DNA from: HXMU1420-2 sp040830545 | GTDB taxonomy: Bacteria > Pseudomonadota > Alphaproteobacteria > Rhodobacterales > Rhodobacteraceae | Length of the DNA stretch: 22,775 bases | Reading direction: 5' to 3' | Assembly: GCA_040830545.1 (NCBI GenBank) | Contig: JBFOMB010000069.1 | Location: forward strand, 1-22,775 | Shown: in pieces, positions 15,165 to 21,264 of the stretch | Position numbering within the stretch: position 1 is the stretch's first letter | Layout of the letters: every line of letters begins with the position of its first letter | Notes under the pieces: generated by a model | The model's input: the letters and a program-made list of their open reading frames with translations, nothing else | What the model was told of the DNA's origin: nothing | Databases searched by the model: none | Made by a program: the position numbers and the translations under genes

Positions 15165-16391
15165 CAAAACCTGATCCAGCGCCCGCATGGCCTGCGCCAC
15201 CTCGTCCTCGGTTGAGTAGTGCACAAAGCTCACCCGCAGCACACCGCTGTCCAGTGGCACACCCATCGCCTGCAAGGGCCGTCCGGCATAGAAGTCCCCA
15301 CCACCGCACATCACGCCATGTTCGGCGAGCTTCGCCGCCGCCTCTGCCCCGCCCATCCGGTTCTGCGCGACGGCCACCGTGGGCGCACGCTGCTCTGCCT
15401 GTGCCGTCCCGATCAAACGCAGGTCGTTGCGTTCCTTCAACATGTCCAGCAGCGGTTGCAGCAACTTCACCTCATGCGCGCGCATCAGGTCATGCACGAA
15501 CCCCGCCCGGTCCGCCGCGCTGCCCCCCGGCCCGCCATGATGGTCATGCAACGTGTCCAGATAATCCGCCATGCCCGCAGACGCCGCCACCTGCGCATGA
15601 TCCGGCCCCGCCGGGGTGAACCGTTTGAACAGCGTATCGCCGTTGAAAACATGCCCCTGATTGGGCAGATGTTCCCCAACCGAGCGGCGCACCACCATGA
15701 TCCCCTGATGCGGGCCATAGGTCTTGTAGGCGGAAAACAGGTAAATGTCCGGCCCCATCTGCCCCACATTGGGCAACCCATGGGGGGCGTAAGACACCCC
15801 ATCCACGCAGACAAAGGCGCCGGCGGCATGGGCAATCGCCGTGACCTCGGCCACCGGGTTGATTTCACCGACCACGTTGGAGCAATGCGGAAAACAGACC
15901 AGCCGCACCTGTTCATCCAGCAGCCCCTCCAGATCCTCGGGGTTCAGATGCCCGGTCACCGGGTCGATCTTCCACTCGCGGATCTCGATCCCATCCGCCT
16001 CCAGCCGCCGCCATGGCCCCGTGTTGGCCTCATGATCCTGATTGGTGACGATGATCGCCTCACCGGGGCTCATCCACTGACGAAAAGCCTGTGACAGGAC
16101 ATAGGCATTCTGGGTCGTGGACGGACCAAAGCTCAGTTCGTCGGCCTCCACCCCCATGATGGCCGCCAGACGCGTGCGCGCCTCATCCATCTCTTCACCG
16201 CCCAGACGGCTAGCTTCATAGGGTGCATAGGGCTGCACCTTGCGTTCCGTGTAGAACCGGAACATGCGGTCGATGACCTGCTGGCACGTATACGACCCAC
16301 CTGCGTTTTCAAAAAACGCCTGCCCCTGCAATGCGGGCTGTGAAAAGGCCGGGAACTGCGCCCTGACGAAATCTGTATCCAGTGCCTGCAT
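15162..16391 (-). CDS. Class-V aminotransferase fold protein, cysteine desulfurase-like (VC1184-type)
   Basis: Seen: 409 residues from ATG 16391 with AAGGGG eight bases upstream. Longer in-frame starts would read through the terminator at 16466-16500. Motifs are FFENAGGSYTCQQVID, FGPSTTQNAYVLSQAF, NQDHEANTGPW (His120), VCVDGVSYAPHG (Asp197) and the PLP lysine in LFSAYKTYGPHQG (Lys223). Known: class-V PLP enzymes include SufS/IscS desulfurases, kynureninase and isopenicillin-N epimerase; this subgroup is usually annotated as desulfurase-like without proven function. Odd: the RxGxxC loop carrying the SufS nucleophile is not evident. GVMCGGGDFYAGRPL occupies that region. Inference: cysteine desulfuration is doubtful, but another amino-acid reaction is likely. 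Its stop codon forms part of the next gene's promoter. Confidence 0.85.
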   Translation of the reverse strand: MQALDTDFVRAQFPAFSQPALQGQAFFENAGGSYTCQQVIDRMFRFYTERKVQPYAPYEASRLGGEEMDEARTRLAAIMGVEADELSFGPSTTQNAYVLSQAFRQWMSPGEAIIVTNQDHEANTGPWRRLEADGIEIREWKIDPVTGHLNPEDLEGLLDEQVRLVCFPHCSNVVGEINPVAEVTAIAHAAGAFVCVDGVSYAPHGLPNVGQMGPDIYLFSAYKTYGPHQGIMVVRRSVGEHLPNQGHVFNGDTLFKRFTPAGPDHAQVAASAGMADYLDTLHDHHGGPGGSAADRAGFVHDLMRAHEVKLLQPLLDMLKERNDLRLIGTAQAEQRAPTVAVAQNRMGGAEAAAKLAEHGVMCGGGDFYAGRPLQAMGVPLDSGVLRVSFVHYSTEDEVAQAMRALDQVL

Positions 16392-16465
16392 GTCATGCCC
16401 CTTCTGCATCTTGCGCGGCACGGTTAACCCAGAATGCCGGGGCTGCAAGTCGATTTCTGTGGAAG

Positions 16466-16500
16466 AAAAAAAAGGGCCCCGCCAGTCTCGGACGGGGCCC
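16466..16500 (-). terminator. Strong intrinsic terminator downstream of acuI
   Basis: An 8-bp perfect stem, GGGCCCCG (16474-16481) with CGGGGCCC (16493-16500), has an 11-base loop. On the minus strand it is followed at once by eight T (A tract at 16466-16473). It ends dmdA-acuI transcription and isolates the aminotransferase-like gene, which must have its own promoter in about 16392-16465. Confidence 0.93.
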
Positions 16501-16522
16501 TTCAATTTCAATCGAACAGCAC

Positions 16523-17509
16523 TCAGGCGTTCATGTCACAGACAACGCGGCCCTTGACTTGACCCTTGACGATGTCCGCGCACAGCTGCGGCAGATCGCT
16601 CATCACGGCGGGCTGGATCATCGCCTCCAGCTTGTCCATCGGCAGGTCCTTGGCCACCCGCTCCCAGGCTGGCAAGCGGTTCTCATAAGGCTGCATCACG
16701 CTGTCGATGCCCAAAAGGTTCACACCGCGCAGCAGGAACGGAATAACCGTCGCAGGCAGCGCCGCGCCGCCCGCCAGACCGACCGAGGCAACCGATGCGC
16801 CATATTTCATCTGACCCAGCACACGGGCCAGCATCGCGCCACCCACGGCGTCCACGCAGCCGCCCCAGGTTTCCCCTTCCAGCGGACGCTTCACGGTTTC
16901 GTTGATGTCTTCCCGCGCCACGATCTGGGTTGCACCCAGGCTGCGCAGATACTCTTCGGTCTCGGGACGCCCGGTGACCGCTGCCACTTCGTAGCCCAGG
17001 TTCGCCAGGATCGCGACCGCGACCGAGCCAACGCCGCCCGCTGCACCGGTCACCAGAACCGGGCCATCCTTGATGCCATGATCCTCCAGCGCCATCACCG
17101 ACAGCATCGAGGTGAACCCGGCGGTCCCCACGGCCATCGCCATTCGGGTATCCAGCCCCGCCGGCAGCGGCACCAGCCAGTCGGCCTTCACGCGCGCCTT
17201 CTGCGCATAACCGCCCCAGTGCATCTCGCCCACGCGCCAGCCGGTCAGGACAACCTTGTCGCCCGGCTTGTAACGGTCGTCATCCGACGCCTCGACCGTC
17301 CCGGCAAAGTCGATGCCCGGCACATGCGGATAGTTCCGCACCAGACCGCCGCCGCCCGGCCCCATGCACAGGCCGTCCTTGTAGTTCACGGTGGTGTATT
17401 CCACCGCAACGGTCACATCTCCTTCAGGCAGGCGATCCTCGCCAATCTCCTGAATCGCCGCCGAGGTTTTGCCGTCTTCGTCTTTTTCAACAATCAATGC
17501 GTTGAACAT
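16523..17509 (-). CDS. acuI: Acrylyl-CoA reductase AcuI (NADPH, MDR superfamily)
   Basis: Seen: 328 residues from ATG 17509 with AGGAG six bases upstream. The quinone-reductase-like core has TTVNYKDGLCMGPGGGG (39-55), VPGIDFAGTV, GWRVGEMHWGGYAQKARV and the Rossmann motif VTGAAGGVGSVAV (153-165). GLAGGAALPATVIPFLLRGV and LLGIDSVM are typical of the YhdH/AcuI branch, which lacks zinc. Known: AcuI reduces toxic acryloyl-CoA, formed during DMSP catabolism, to propionyl-CoA with NADPH. In Ruegeria pomeroyi it lies next to dmdA. Inference: it shares a transcript with dmdA, detoxifies acrylate-derived CoA ester and feeds the propionate route. A palindrome-rich 104-bp gap separates it from dmdA, which may lower or separate its expression. 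Confidence 0.93.
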   Translation of the reverse strand: MFNALIVEKDEDGKTSAAIQEIGEDRLPEGDVTVAVEYTTVNYKDGLCMGPGGGGLVRNYPHVPGIDFAGTVEASDDDRYKPGDKVVLTGWRVGEMHWGGYAQKARVKADWLVPLPAGLDTRMAMAVGTAGFTSMLSVMALEDHGIKDGPVLVTGAAGGVGSVAVAILANLGYEVAAVTGRPETEEYLRSLGATQIVAREDINETVKRPLEGETWGGCVDAVGGAMLARVLGQMKYGASVASVGLAGGAALPATVIPFLLRGVNLLGIDSVMQPYENRLPAWERVAKDLPMDKLEAMIQPAVMSDLPQLCADIVKGQVKGRVVCDMNA

Positions 17510-17545
17510 CTCTTACTCCTGTTCCTGCAGCGGTCCTGCCCCTGC

Positions 17546-17608
17546 TTCATTGTTCCCAAAATACTCCGGGGGTGAATGGGCCGAAGGCCCAGAGGGGGCA
17601 GCGCCCCC
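17546..17608. repeat. Double-hairpin intergenic element between dmdA and acuI
   Basis: Two adjacent palindromes are seen: TGGGCC-GAA-GGCCCA (17577-17591) and GGGGGC-AGC-GCCCCC (17594-17608). They are preceded by AAAATACTCCGGGGGTGAAT (17558-17577). From memory, very similar units recur between genes in many Rhodobacteraceae genomes. There is no T tract directly after the stems on the minus strand, so full termination is unlikely. A role in mRNA 3'-end stabilisation of dmdA or in partial attenuation before acuI is an inference. Confidence 0.65.
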
Positions 17609-17613
17609 TTCTC

Positions 17614-18717
17614 TCACCTCCAGAACGCGGATCTGACCAACGCCTCACGCGTGCCGTGCTGGGTTTCCACCCGCAACCGCGTGCCCGGTGCCCAATGGGT
17701 CATGCGCACCATACCAATCGAAACGTTGGTCTCAAACTCCGGAGACCACGCCGAAGACGTGACCTGCCCCACTTTCACGTCGCCACCGTAAATGGGCCAG
17801 GGTTGGTCACACGGGCCAATCGGGTCACCGTCTATTTCAATCGGCCTGATTTGCTGAACCGGTCCTTCCTTGGCCACGCGCAGCAAAGCATCCCGACCAA
17901 CACAGCCAATCGCCGTCTGCGTGTCACAGAACTTGCCCAGTCCGCATTCATGCGGCGTGTTGTCGTCGGTCATGTCGTTGCCATAGCTCAACAACCCGCC
18001 TTCGATCCGTTCGATCAAGTTCGGACCACCCGCACGCACGTTCAGGTCCGCGCCGGCCTCAAACAACCGGTTCCACAGCGGCATGCCGATATCGCTGCCG
18101 TCGACGTAGATTTCGAACCCGCCCTGCTTGGAATAACCGGACCGCGCCACGGCCAGGTTACGTCCCTCGAAGTCGAACATGTCAAAGCGGAAGAAGCGGA
18201 TATCCCGCACCCGATCGCCAAAGACGCGCGCCATGAGGTCGTCCGCCTTCGGCCCCTGAACCGCCAGCGGTGACACGTCCGGTTCGTCCACCAGCACGTC
18301 CAGACGGTAGCCGTTGGCAATGCCCTTGACCCACAGCAGCAGGTCGCTGTCCGCAATCGAGATCCAGTATTGCTCTTCAGACAGTTTCACACCCACCGGG
18401 TCGTTCAACATGCCGCCGGTTTCATCGACGATGGGCAAGTAGAAACATTGCCCCGGCAGCATCCCCCGCAGGTCGCGTGGCGTCAGCATCTGCATCAACC
18501 GCCCGGCATCCGGCCCGCGCAGTTCCACCTGCCGTTCGCAGGACACGTCCCAGACCTGAACATGCTCTTTCAGGTGGTGGTAATCCGCCACGGGACTTTC
18601 GAACACCGTGGGCAACAGCATCCGGTTGTAGACGGTGTAGGCTTTGACGCCTGCCGCTTCGACACCTTCCGAAAACGGTGTGCGACGCAAACGTCGAGAC
18701 AGAGAGATCTGTGGCAT
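17614..18717 (-). CDS. dmdA: Dimethylsulfoniopropionate demethylase DmdA (tetrahydrofolate-dependent)
   Basis: Seen: 367 residues from ATG 18717. A GTG one codon earlier is only two bases from the AAGGAG SD, so the ATG is preferred. The sequence follows the Ruegeria DmdA closely: SRRLRRTPFS, GVEAAGVKAYTVYNRMLLPT, LKEHVQVWDVSCERQV, DVSPLAVQGPKADDLMARVF, RSGYSKQGGFEIYV, GGLLSYGNDMTDDNTPHECG and SHWAPGT-like THWAPGTRLRVET. Known: DmdA is a GcvT-fold cytosolic enzyme that moves a methyl group from DMSP to tetrahydrofolate, leaving methylmercaptopropionate. It commits DMSP to the demethylation path rather than to DMS release. The length matches family members of about 369. Neighbours acuI downstream and a GntR regulator further upstream fit a DMSP locus, but two DUF genes intervene. 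Confidence 0.95.
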   Translation of the reverse strand: MPQISLSRRLRRTPFSEGVEAAGVKAYTVYNRMLLPTVFESPVADYHHLKEHVQVWDVSCERQVELRGPDAGRLMQMLTPRDLRGMLPGQCFYLPIVDETGGMLNDPVGVKLSEEQYWISIADSDLLLWVKGIANGYRLDVLVDEPDVSPLAVQGPKADDLMARVFGDRVRDIRFFRFDMFDFEGRNLAVARSGYSKQGGFEIYVDGSDIGMPLWNRLFEAGADLNVRAGGPNLIERIEGGLLSYGNDMTDDNTPHECGLGKFCDTQTAIGCVGRDALLRVAKEGPVQQIRPIEIDGDPIGPCDQPWPIYGGDVKVGQVTSSAWSPEFETNVSIGMVRMTHWAPGTRLRVETQHGTREALVRSAFWR

Positions 18718-18746
18718 CACATCTCCTTACGGGTTTAGACAGAAAT

Positions 18747-18762
18747 GGAACCCGGCGGTTCC
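18747..18762 (-). promoter_or_regulatory. Small hairpin in the DUF1326-dmdA gap
   Basis: GGAACC and GGTTCC form a perfect 6-bp stem with a four-base loop, 30 bp before the dmdA start. On the minus strand it is followed by ATTTCTG, too few T for a strong terminator. It could be a leaky terminator, a processing site or a leader structure tuning dmdA. Confidence 0.35.
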
Positions 18763-18777
18763 GTGTTTGAGTTGAGT

Positions 18778-19488
18778 TCAGCGGCGGCCGGGGCCACCCC
18801 AGCGGATCGGGATGATGTCCGCGGATTTGCCTTCAAAATCCCACACCCAGCCGTAGTCGCGCACCTTGGATTTCAGACCCACGGCAGGGTAGATTGTTGG
18901 TCCCATCCAATACTGCGTGTTCTCCATGGATACAGGTACATCCGGGTCTTTGCCCGGGATCATTTCAATCTCGCCCTGGATCTTGCGGCCCACGATGATG
19001 CGTCGCTTGCGGCCTTCGACTTCGATCACGACCTTTTCACGCTCGGCCCCGATGATTTCGGACACAAGGAAGTTGAAGACACCGGTGTTGCCGCCCGCTG
19101 CGCCGGACAGGATCGCCAGCAGGCCGTTATAAGCCTTGCCGCTGGCCTTTTCATCTACATAGGCCGCGACACGCCAGCCGCCCTCGGCCATGCGGCCCGG
19201 GATGTCGATCAGCAGCGCGCAGTTCAGGCCTGCAAGGCTTTCACCTTCGTAGTGGCCCTCGTCAGTGCGAAGCGCGAACCAGGTCTGGCAGTAGCCGTAG
19301 GTCGGTGGATGCTTGCCTAGCGAAATCCCACAGGGACACACCACCTCGCACGAGCAGTTCATGAACAGTTCGCCATCGATCTGCCATTCGGTCGGGTGCA
19401 TCGTACGCCGCCGGGGATTGTCCATCCGGCTGTCGATCCGTTGGCTGACCGGCAGGCGGTCTGCGTCCGAGCGTCGTTTTACTGCCAT
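18778..19488 (-). CDS. DUF1326 family protein, cysteine-rich N-terminal region
   Basis: Seen: 236 residues from ATG 19488. GGAGG lies inside the end of the DUF2182 gene, and only three bases separate that stop from this start. A later in-frame ATG (residue 30) lacks a good SD. The family core starts at EWQIDGELFMNCSCEVVCPC with Cys45, Cys47, Cys51, Cys53, and Cys67 in YGYCQTW. There is no signal peptide or membrane segment. The rest is beta-rich (GAEREKVVIEVEGRKRRIIV). Known: DUF1326 proteins have no established function to my knowledge, and they often sit next to DUF2182 genes. Inference: the CxCx3CxC cluster suggests a metal or Fe-S site, working with the membrane partner. The position just before dmdA suggests co-expression with DMSP genes. 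Confidence 0.85.
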   Translation of the reverse strand: MAVKRRSDADRLPVSQRIDSRMDNPRRRTMHPTEWQIDGELFMNCSCEVVCPCGISLGKHPPTYGYCQTWFALRTDEGHYEGESLAGLNCALLIDIPGRMAEGGWRVAAYVDEKASGKAYNGLLAILSGAAGGNTGVFNFLVSEIIGAEREKVVIEVEGRKRRIIVGRKIQGEIEMIPGKDPDVPVSMENTQYWMGPTIYPAVGLKSKVRDYGWVWDFEGKSADIIPIRWGGPGRR

Positions 19489-19491
19489 GTT

Positions 19492-20286
19492 TTATCCTCC
19501 CATAACCCAGGGTGCCCCGATCACCGCCAACCCGGCGAGGATCAACACAAACCCCATTGGTTTCGTTACATAATGTCCGACCTGCGGTAACTTTTCCACC
19601 ACCATGAACAGCGTCGCGAGCCCCATCCACAGAAGGCTCATCACCCCACCGACAAAGCCCAGTGCCATGAAGCCCCAGCAACAGCCGACACAGAACGCGC
19701 CCAGCCCCAGCCCCATGCGCAGACCGCCTGCAAACCCGTTTTGCCAATGGCCGATGAAATAGCTCATCGGGCTGTGGCATACGCCGTGGCACACCTCTTT
19801 GGCGCGGGTAAACTGAAAGGCCCCGACAACGATCAGCAACCCTGCGGTGACCCAGCTGTTCTTGGCAATGCCCAACATGTCGATCAAGCCGCCAAATAGC
19901 AGCGCCAGTTGCACCCCCGCGATCAGGGCGGCAAAGGCGACCCAAACCACGGAATACCCCAGCAAAACCCCCAGCCAGCCCGCGCGCGTGCCATCGGCGC
20001 TGACCATCAGGTCCTCGTAGCTGCTGAGTGTTGGCACCAGCGTCGGCAGCATCATCGCGGCCATCATGATCGCCCACATGGAAAACAGCGGCCCGAATTC
20101 GGCCATGGGCATCTTCATGTCCATGCGCGGGTCCATGGCGGCCATGCGTTGGCCCATTTCGCCTGGTCGGCCAATCAGATCCACATCCATGTTCATCGCC
20201 ATGGAATACATCACCCACCACGACGCCAGAATCGCGCCGAAGAAACCCAGCCACAAAACGCTGCGGATGATGCCGTTGGACTCCAT
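19492..20286 (-). CDS. DUF2182 predicted metal-binding integral membrane protein
   Basis: Seen: 264 residues from ATG 20286 with CGGAGG six bases upstream. There are about seven membrane segments (about 6-28, 64-86, 103-132, 143-160, 186-212, 213-232, 243-262). After the first is a methionine-rich stretch with eleven Met in residues 26-61 (MYSMAMNM ... MAAMDPRMDMKMPM). Later come CHGVCH (166-171) and CVGCC (199-203). Known: the family (COG5486) is only described as predicted metal-binding membrane protein. Inference: Met, Cys and His ligands in these patterns suit a soft metal such as copper(I), perhaps for handling or delivery with DUF1326. It is the first gene of the minus-strand run divergent from the GntR regulator, so it is probably under its control. 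Confidence 0.85.
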   Translation of the reverse strand: MESNGIIRSVLWLGFFGAILASWWVMYSMAMNMDVDLIGRPGEMGQRMAAMDPRMDMKMPMAEFGPLFSMWAIMMAAMMLPTLVPTLSSYEDLMVSADGTRAGWLGVLLGYSVVWVAFAALIAGVQLALLFGGLIDMLGIAKNSWVTAGLLIVVGAFQFTRAKEVCHGVCHSPMSYFIGHWQNGFAGGLRMGLGLGAFCVGCCWGFMALGFVGGVMSLLWMGLATLFMVVEKLPQVGHYVTKPMGFVLILAGLAVIGAPWVMGG

Positions 20287-20305
20287 CGATCCTCCGATTC
20301 TACTC

Positions 20306-20334
20306 TTGAAGATTAAATGTCAGACTTTTAAATG
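20306..20334 (+). promoter_or_regulatory. Candidate promoter giving a leaderless GntR mRNA
   Basis: TTGAAG (20306-20311) and TAAATG (20329-20334) are 17 bp apart. The expected start point, about seven bases on, falls at the ATG of the regulator (20343). No SD precedes that ATG, which agrees with a leaderless transcript. The -10 match is imperfect. Confidence 0.42.
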
Positions 20335-20341
20335 TCAGACA
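20313..20341. promoter_or_regulatory. Duplicated 13-bp operator candidate in the divergent promoter region
   Basis: TTAAATGTCAGAC occurs twice (20313-20325 and 20328-20340), a 15-bp period. The second copy gives a perfect palindrome TGTC-A-GACA at 20333-20341, and the first is TGTC-A-GACT. Known: FadR-type GntR proteins bind short palindromes of the T-x-GT-xxx-AC form, and TTGTCTGACA fits loosely. The sites overlap the regulator's own promoter and lie upstream of the DUF2182 gene. Inference: autoregulation and control of the divergent DMSP-linked genes. Confidence 0.6.
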
Positions 20342-20342
20342 A

Positions 20343-21086
20343 ATGAAAATTGACCCCACCTCCTCCGCCGATCTGTCCGTGCAGATTTCCGACGCGATCC
20401 GGGATGCCATTGTGTCCGGTGATCTGATCGTGGATGAACGGTTGCCATCCGAGGCAGAGCTGGCCGATCAGTTCAATGTCTCGCGCCCGACCGTGCGCGA
20501 AGCTCTGAAACGGTTGGGGGCCCAATCCCTGATCCGCACGCAACGCGGTGCGTCGGGCGGGGCATTCGTGAACCGGTTGAGCTATACCGACGCCTATGAC
20601 CAACAGGTAACGACCGCCACGCTGTTACTGTCCATGAACGCGGTCAGTTTCGAAACAGCTTGCGAAGCGCGCTATGCGCTGGAACGGGCCTGCGCGCCAT
20701 TGTCAGCGCAAAGACGGACCTCCGATCACGTGGCCACGATGCGGACCGAGATTTTTCGGCAGGGTCAGCCCGGCCTGACCGACGAGTCGTTCTGCGCGTC
20801 GGACGTTGCGTTTCACCGTGCGCTGGTGGACGGGGCGGGCAATCCGGTGCTGTCCTACCAGTTGGCCGGTGCGGTCGAAGCGATGCAACCGCTGATGAAC
20901 ATGATCACCTTCACCGCCCGGTCGCGTGAGGCAATCATCGCGCTGCACAGCGCGATTGCGGATGCGATTGAACGGGGTGATGCGGATGCGGCAGTTGCCG
21001 GGCTGAACGATCTGGAGACGGAAACGCTGGCACTGGCCAAAAGCGTGTTTGCGGCGCGGACGAAGAAAGCGGGCGAGGTCAAATGA
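20343..21086 (+). CDS. GntR-family transcriptional regulator, FadR/FCD subfamily
   Basis: Seen: 247 residues from ATG 20343 to TGA 21084-21086. The winged helix-turn-helix is at about 10-78: LPSEAELADQFNVSRPTVRE (34-53), ALKRLGAQSLI, then the wing RTQRGASGGAFV. The C-terminal FCD ligand domain includes ASDVAFHRALVDGAGNPVL (Asp154, His158) and LHSAIADAIERGD (His202). The last His usual in metal-binding FCD domains is not evident. Known: such regulators respond to acyl-CoAs or small organic acids. As I recall, a GntR gene is also next to dmdA in Ruegeria pomeroyi. Inference: it controls the divergent DUF2182-DUF1326-dmdA-acuI run, perhaps in response to a DMSP breakdown product. There is no visible SD; see the promoter entry. 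Confidence 0.92.
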   Translation: MKIDPTSSADLSVQISDAIRDAIVSGDLIVDERLPSEAELADQFNVSRPTVREALKRLGAQSLIRTQRGASGGAFVNRLSYTDAYDQQVTTATLLLSMNAVSFETACEARYALERACAPLSAQRRTSDHVATMRTEIFRQGQPGLTDESFCASDVAFHRALVDGAGNPVLSYQLAGAVEAMQPLMNMITFTARSREAIIALHSAIADAIERGDADAAVAGLNDLETETLALAKSVFAARTKKAGEVK

Positions 21087-21174
21087 GCATTCTGCGCTAG
21101 CATTTTGTTTTTCATATGATTTTGACTTGAATTCGCGACGATGAAAATCCGCGGATCAGCCGACCTGACGCGCT

Positions 21175-21219
21175 GAGGGCCTACGTCAAAAACACGAGGC
21201 CCTCAAAAACACGAGGCCC
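21175..21219. repeat. 17-bp tandem duplication with overlapping palindrome
   Basis: TCAAAAACACGAGGCCC is present twice without a gap (21186-21202 and 21203-21219). In addition GAGGGCCT (21175-21182) pairs with AGGCCCTC (21197-21204) around a 14-base loop. The duplication probably arose from the arm of the adjacent terminator-like inverted repeat. No gene covers 21087-21264. Confidence 0.85.
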
Positions 21220-21253
21220 CGGGTCAAGCCCGGGGCGCCGCTTGCGTGTTTTG
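21204..21253. terminator. Probable bidirectional terminator between convergent genes
   Basis: A perfect CCCCGGG-TCAAG-CCCGGGG hairpin (21217-21235) is flanked by an outer inverted repeat, CAAAAACACG (21204-21213) with CGTGTTTTG (21245-21253), separated by an unequal bulge. On either strand the transcript would end in a GTGTTTT(T)G run. It lies between the GntR gene (plus) and the vWA-Hint gene (minus), which converge here. From memory, similar CCCGGGTCAAGCCCGGG palindromes are common in alphaproteobacteria. Confidence 0.55.
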
Positions 21254-21264
21254 CAATCTAGTGT

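Noticed and set aside
16382..17575. Plus-strand open frame (397 codons) opposite acuI
   Set aside because: It would cross the strong terminator palindrome and the start region of another gene, and its translation resembles no protein family.
21186..21219. Start of a CRISPR array
   Set aside because: There are only two copies, directly adjacent with no spacer, and no cas genes. It is a simple tandem duplication.
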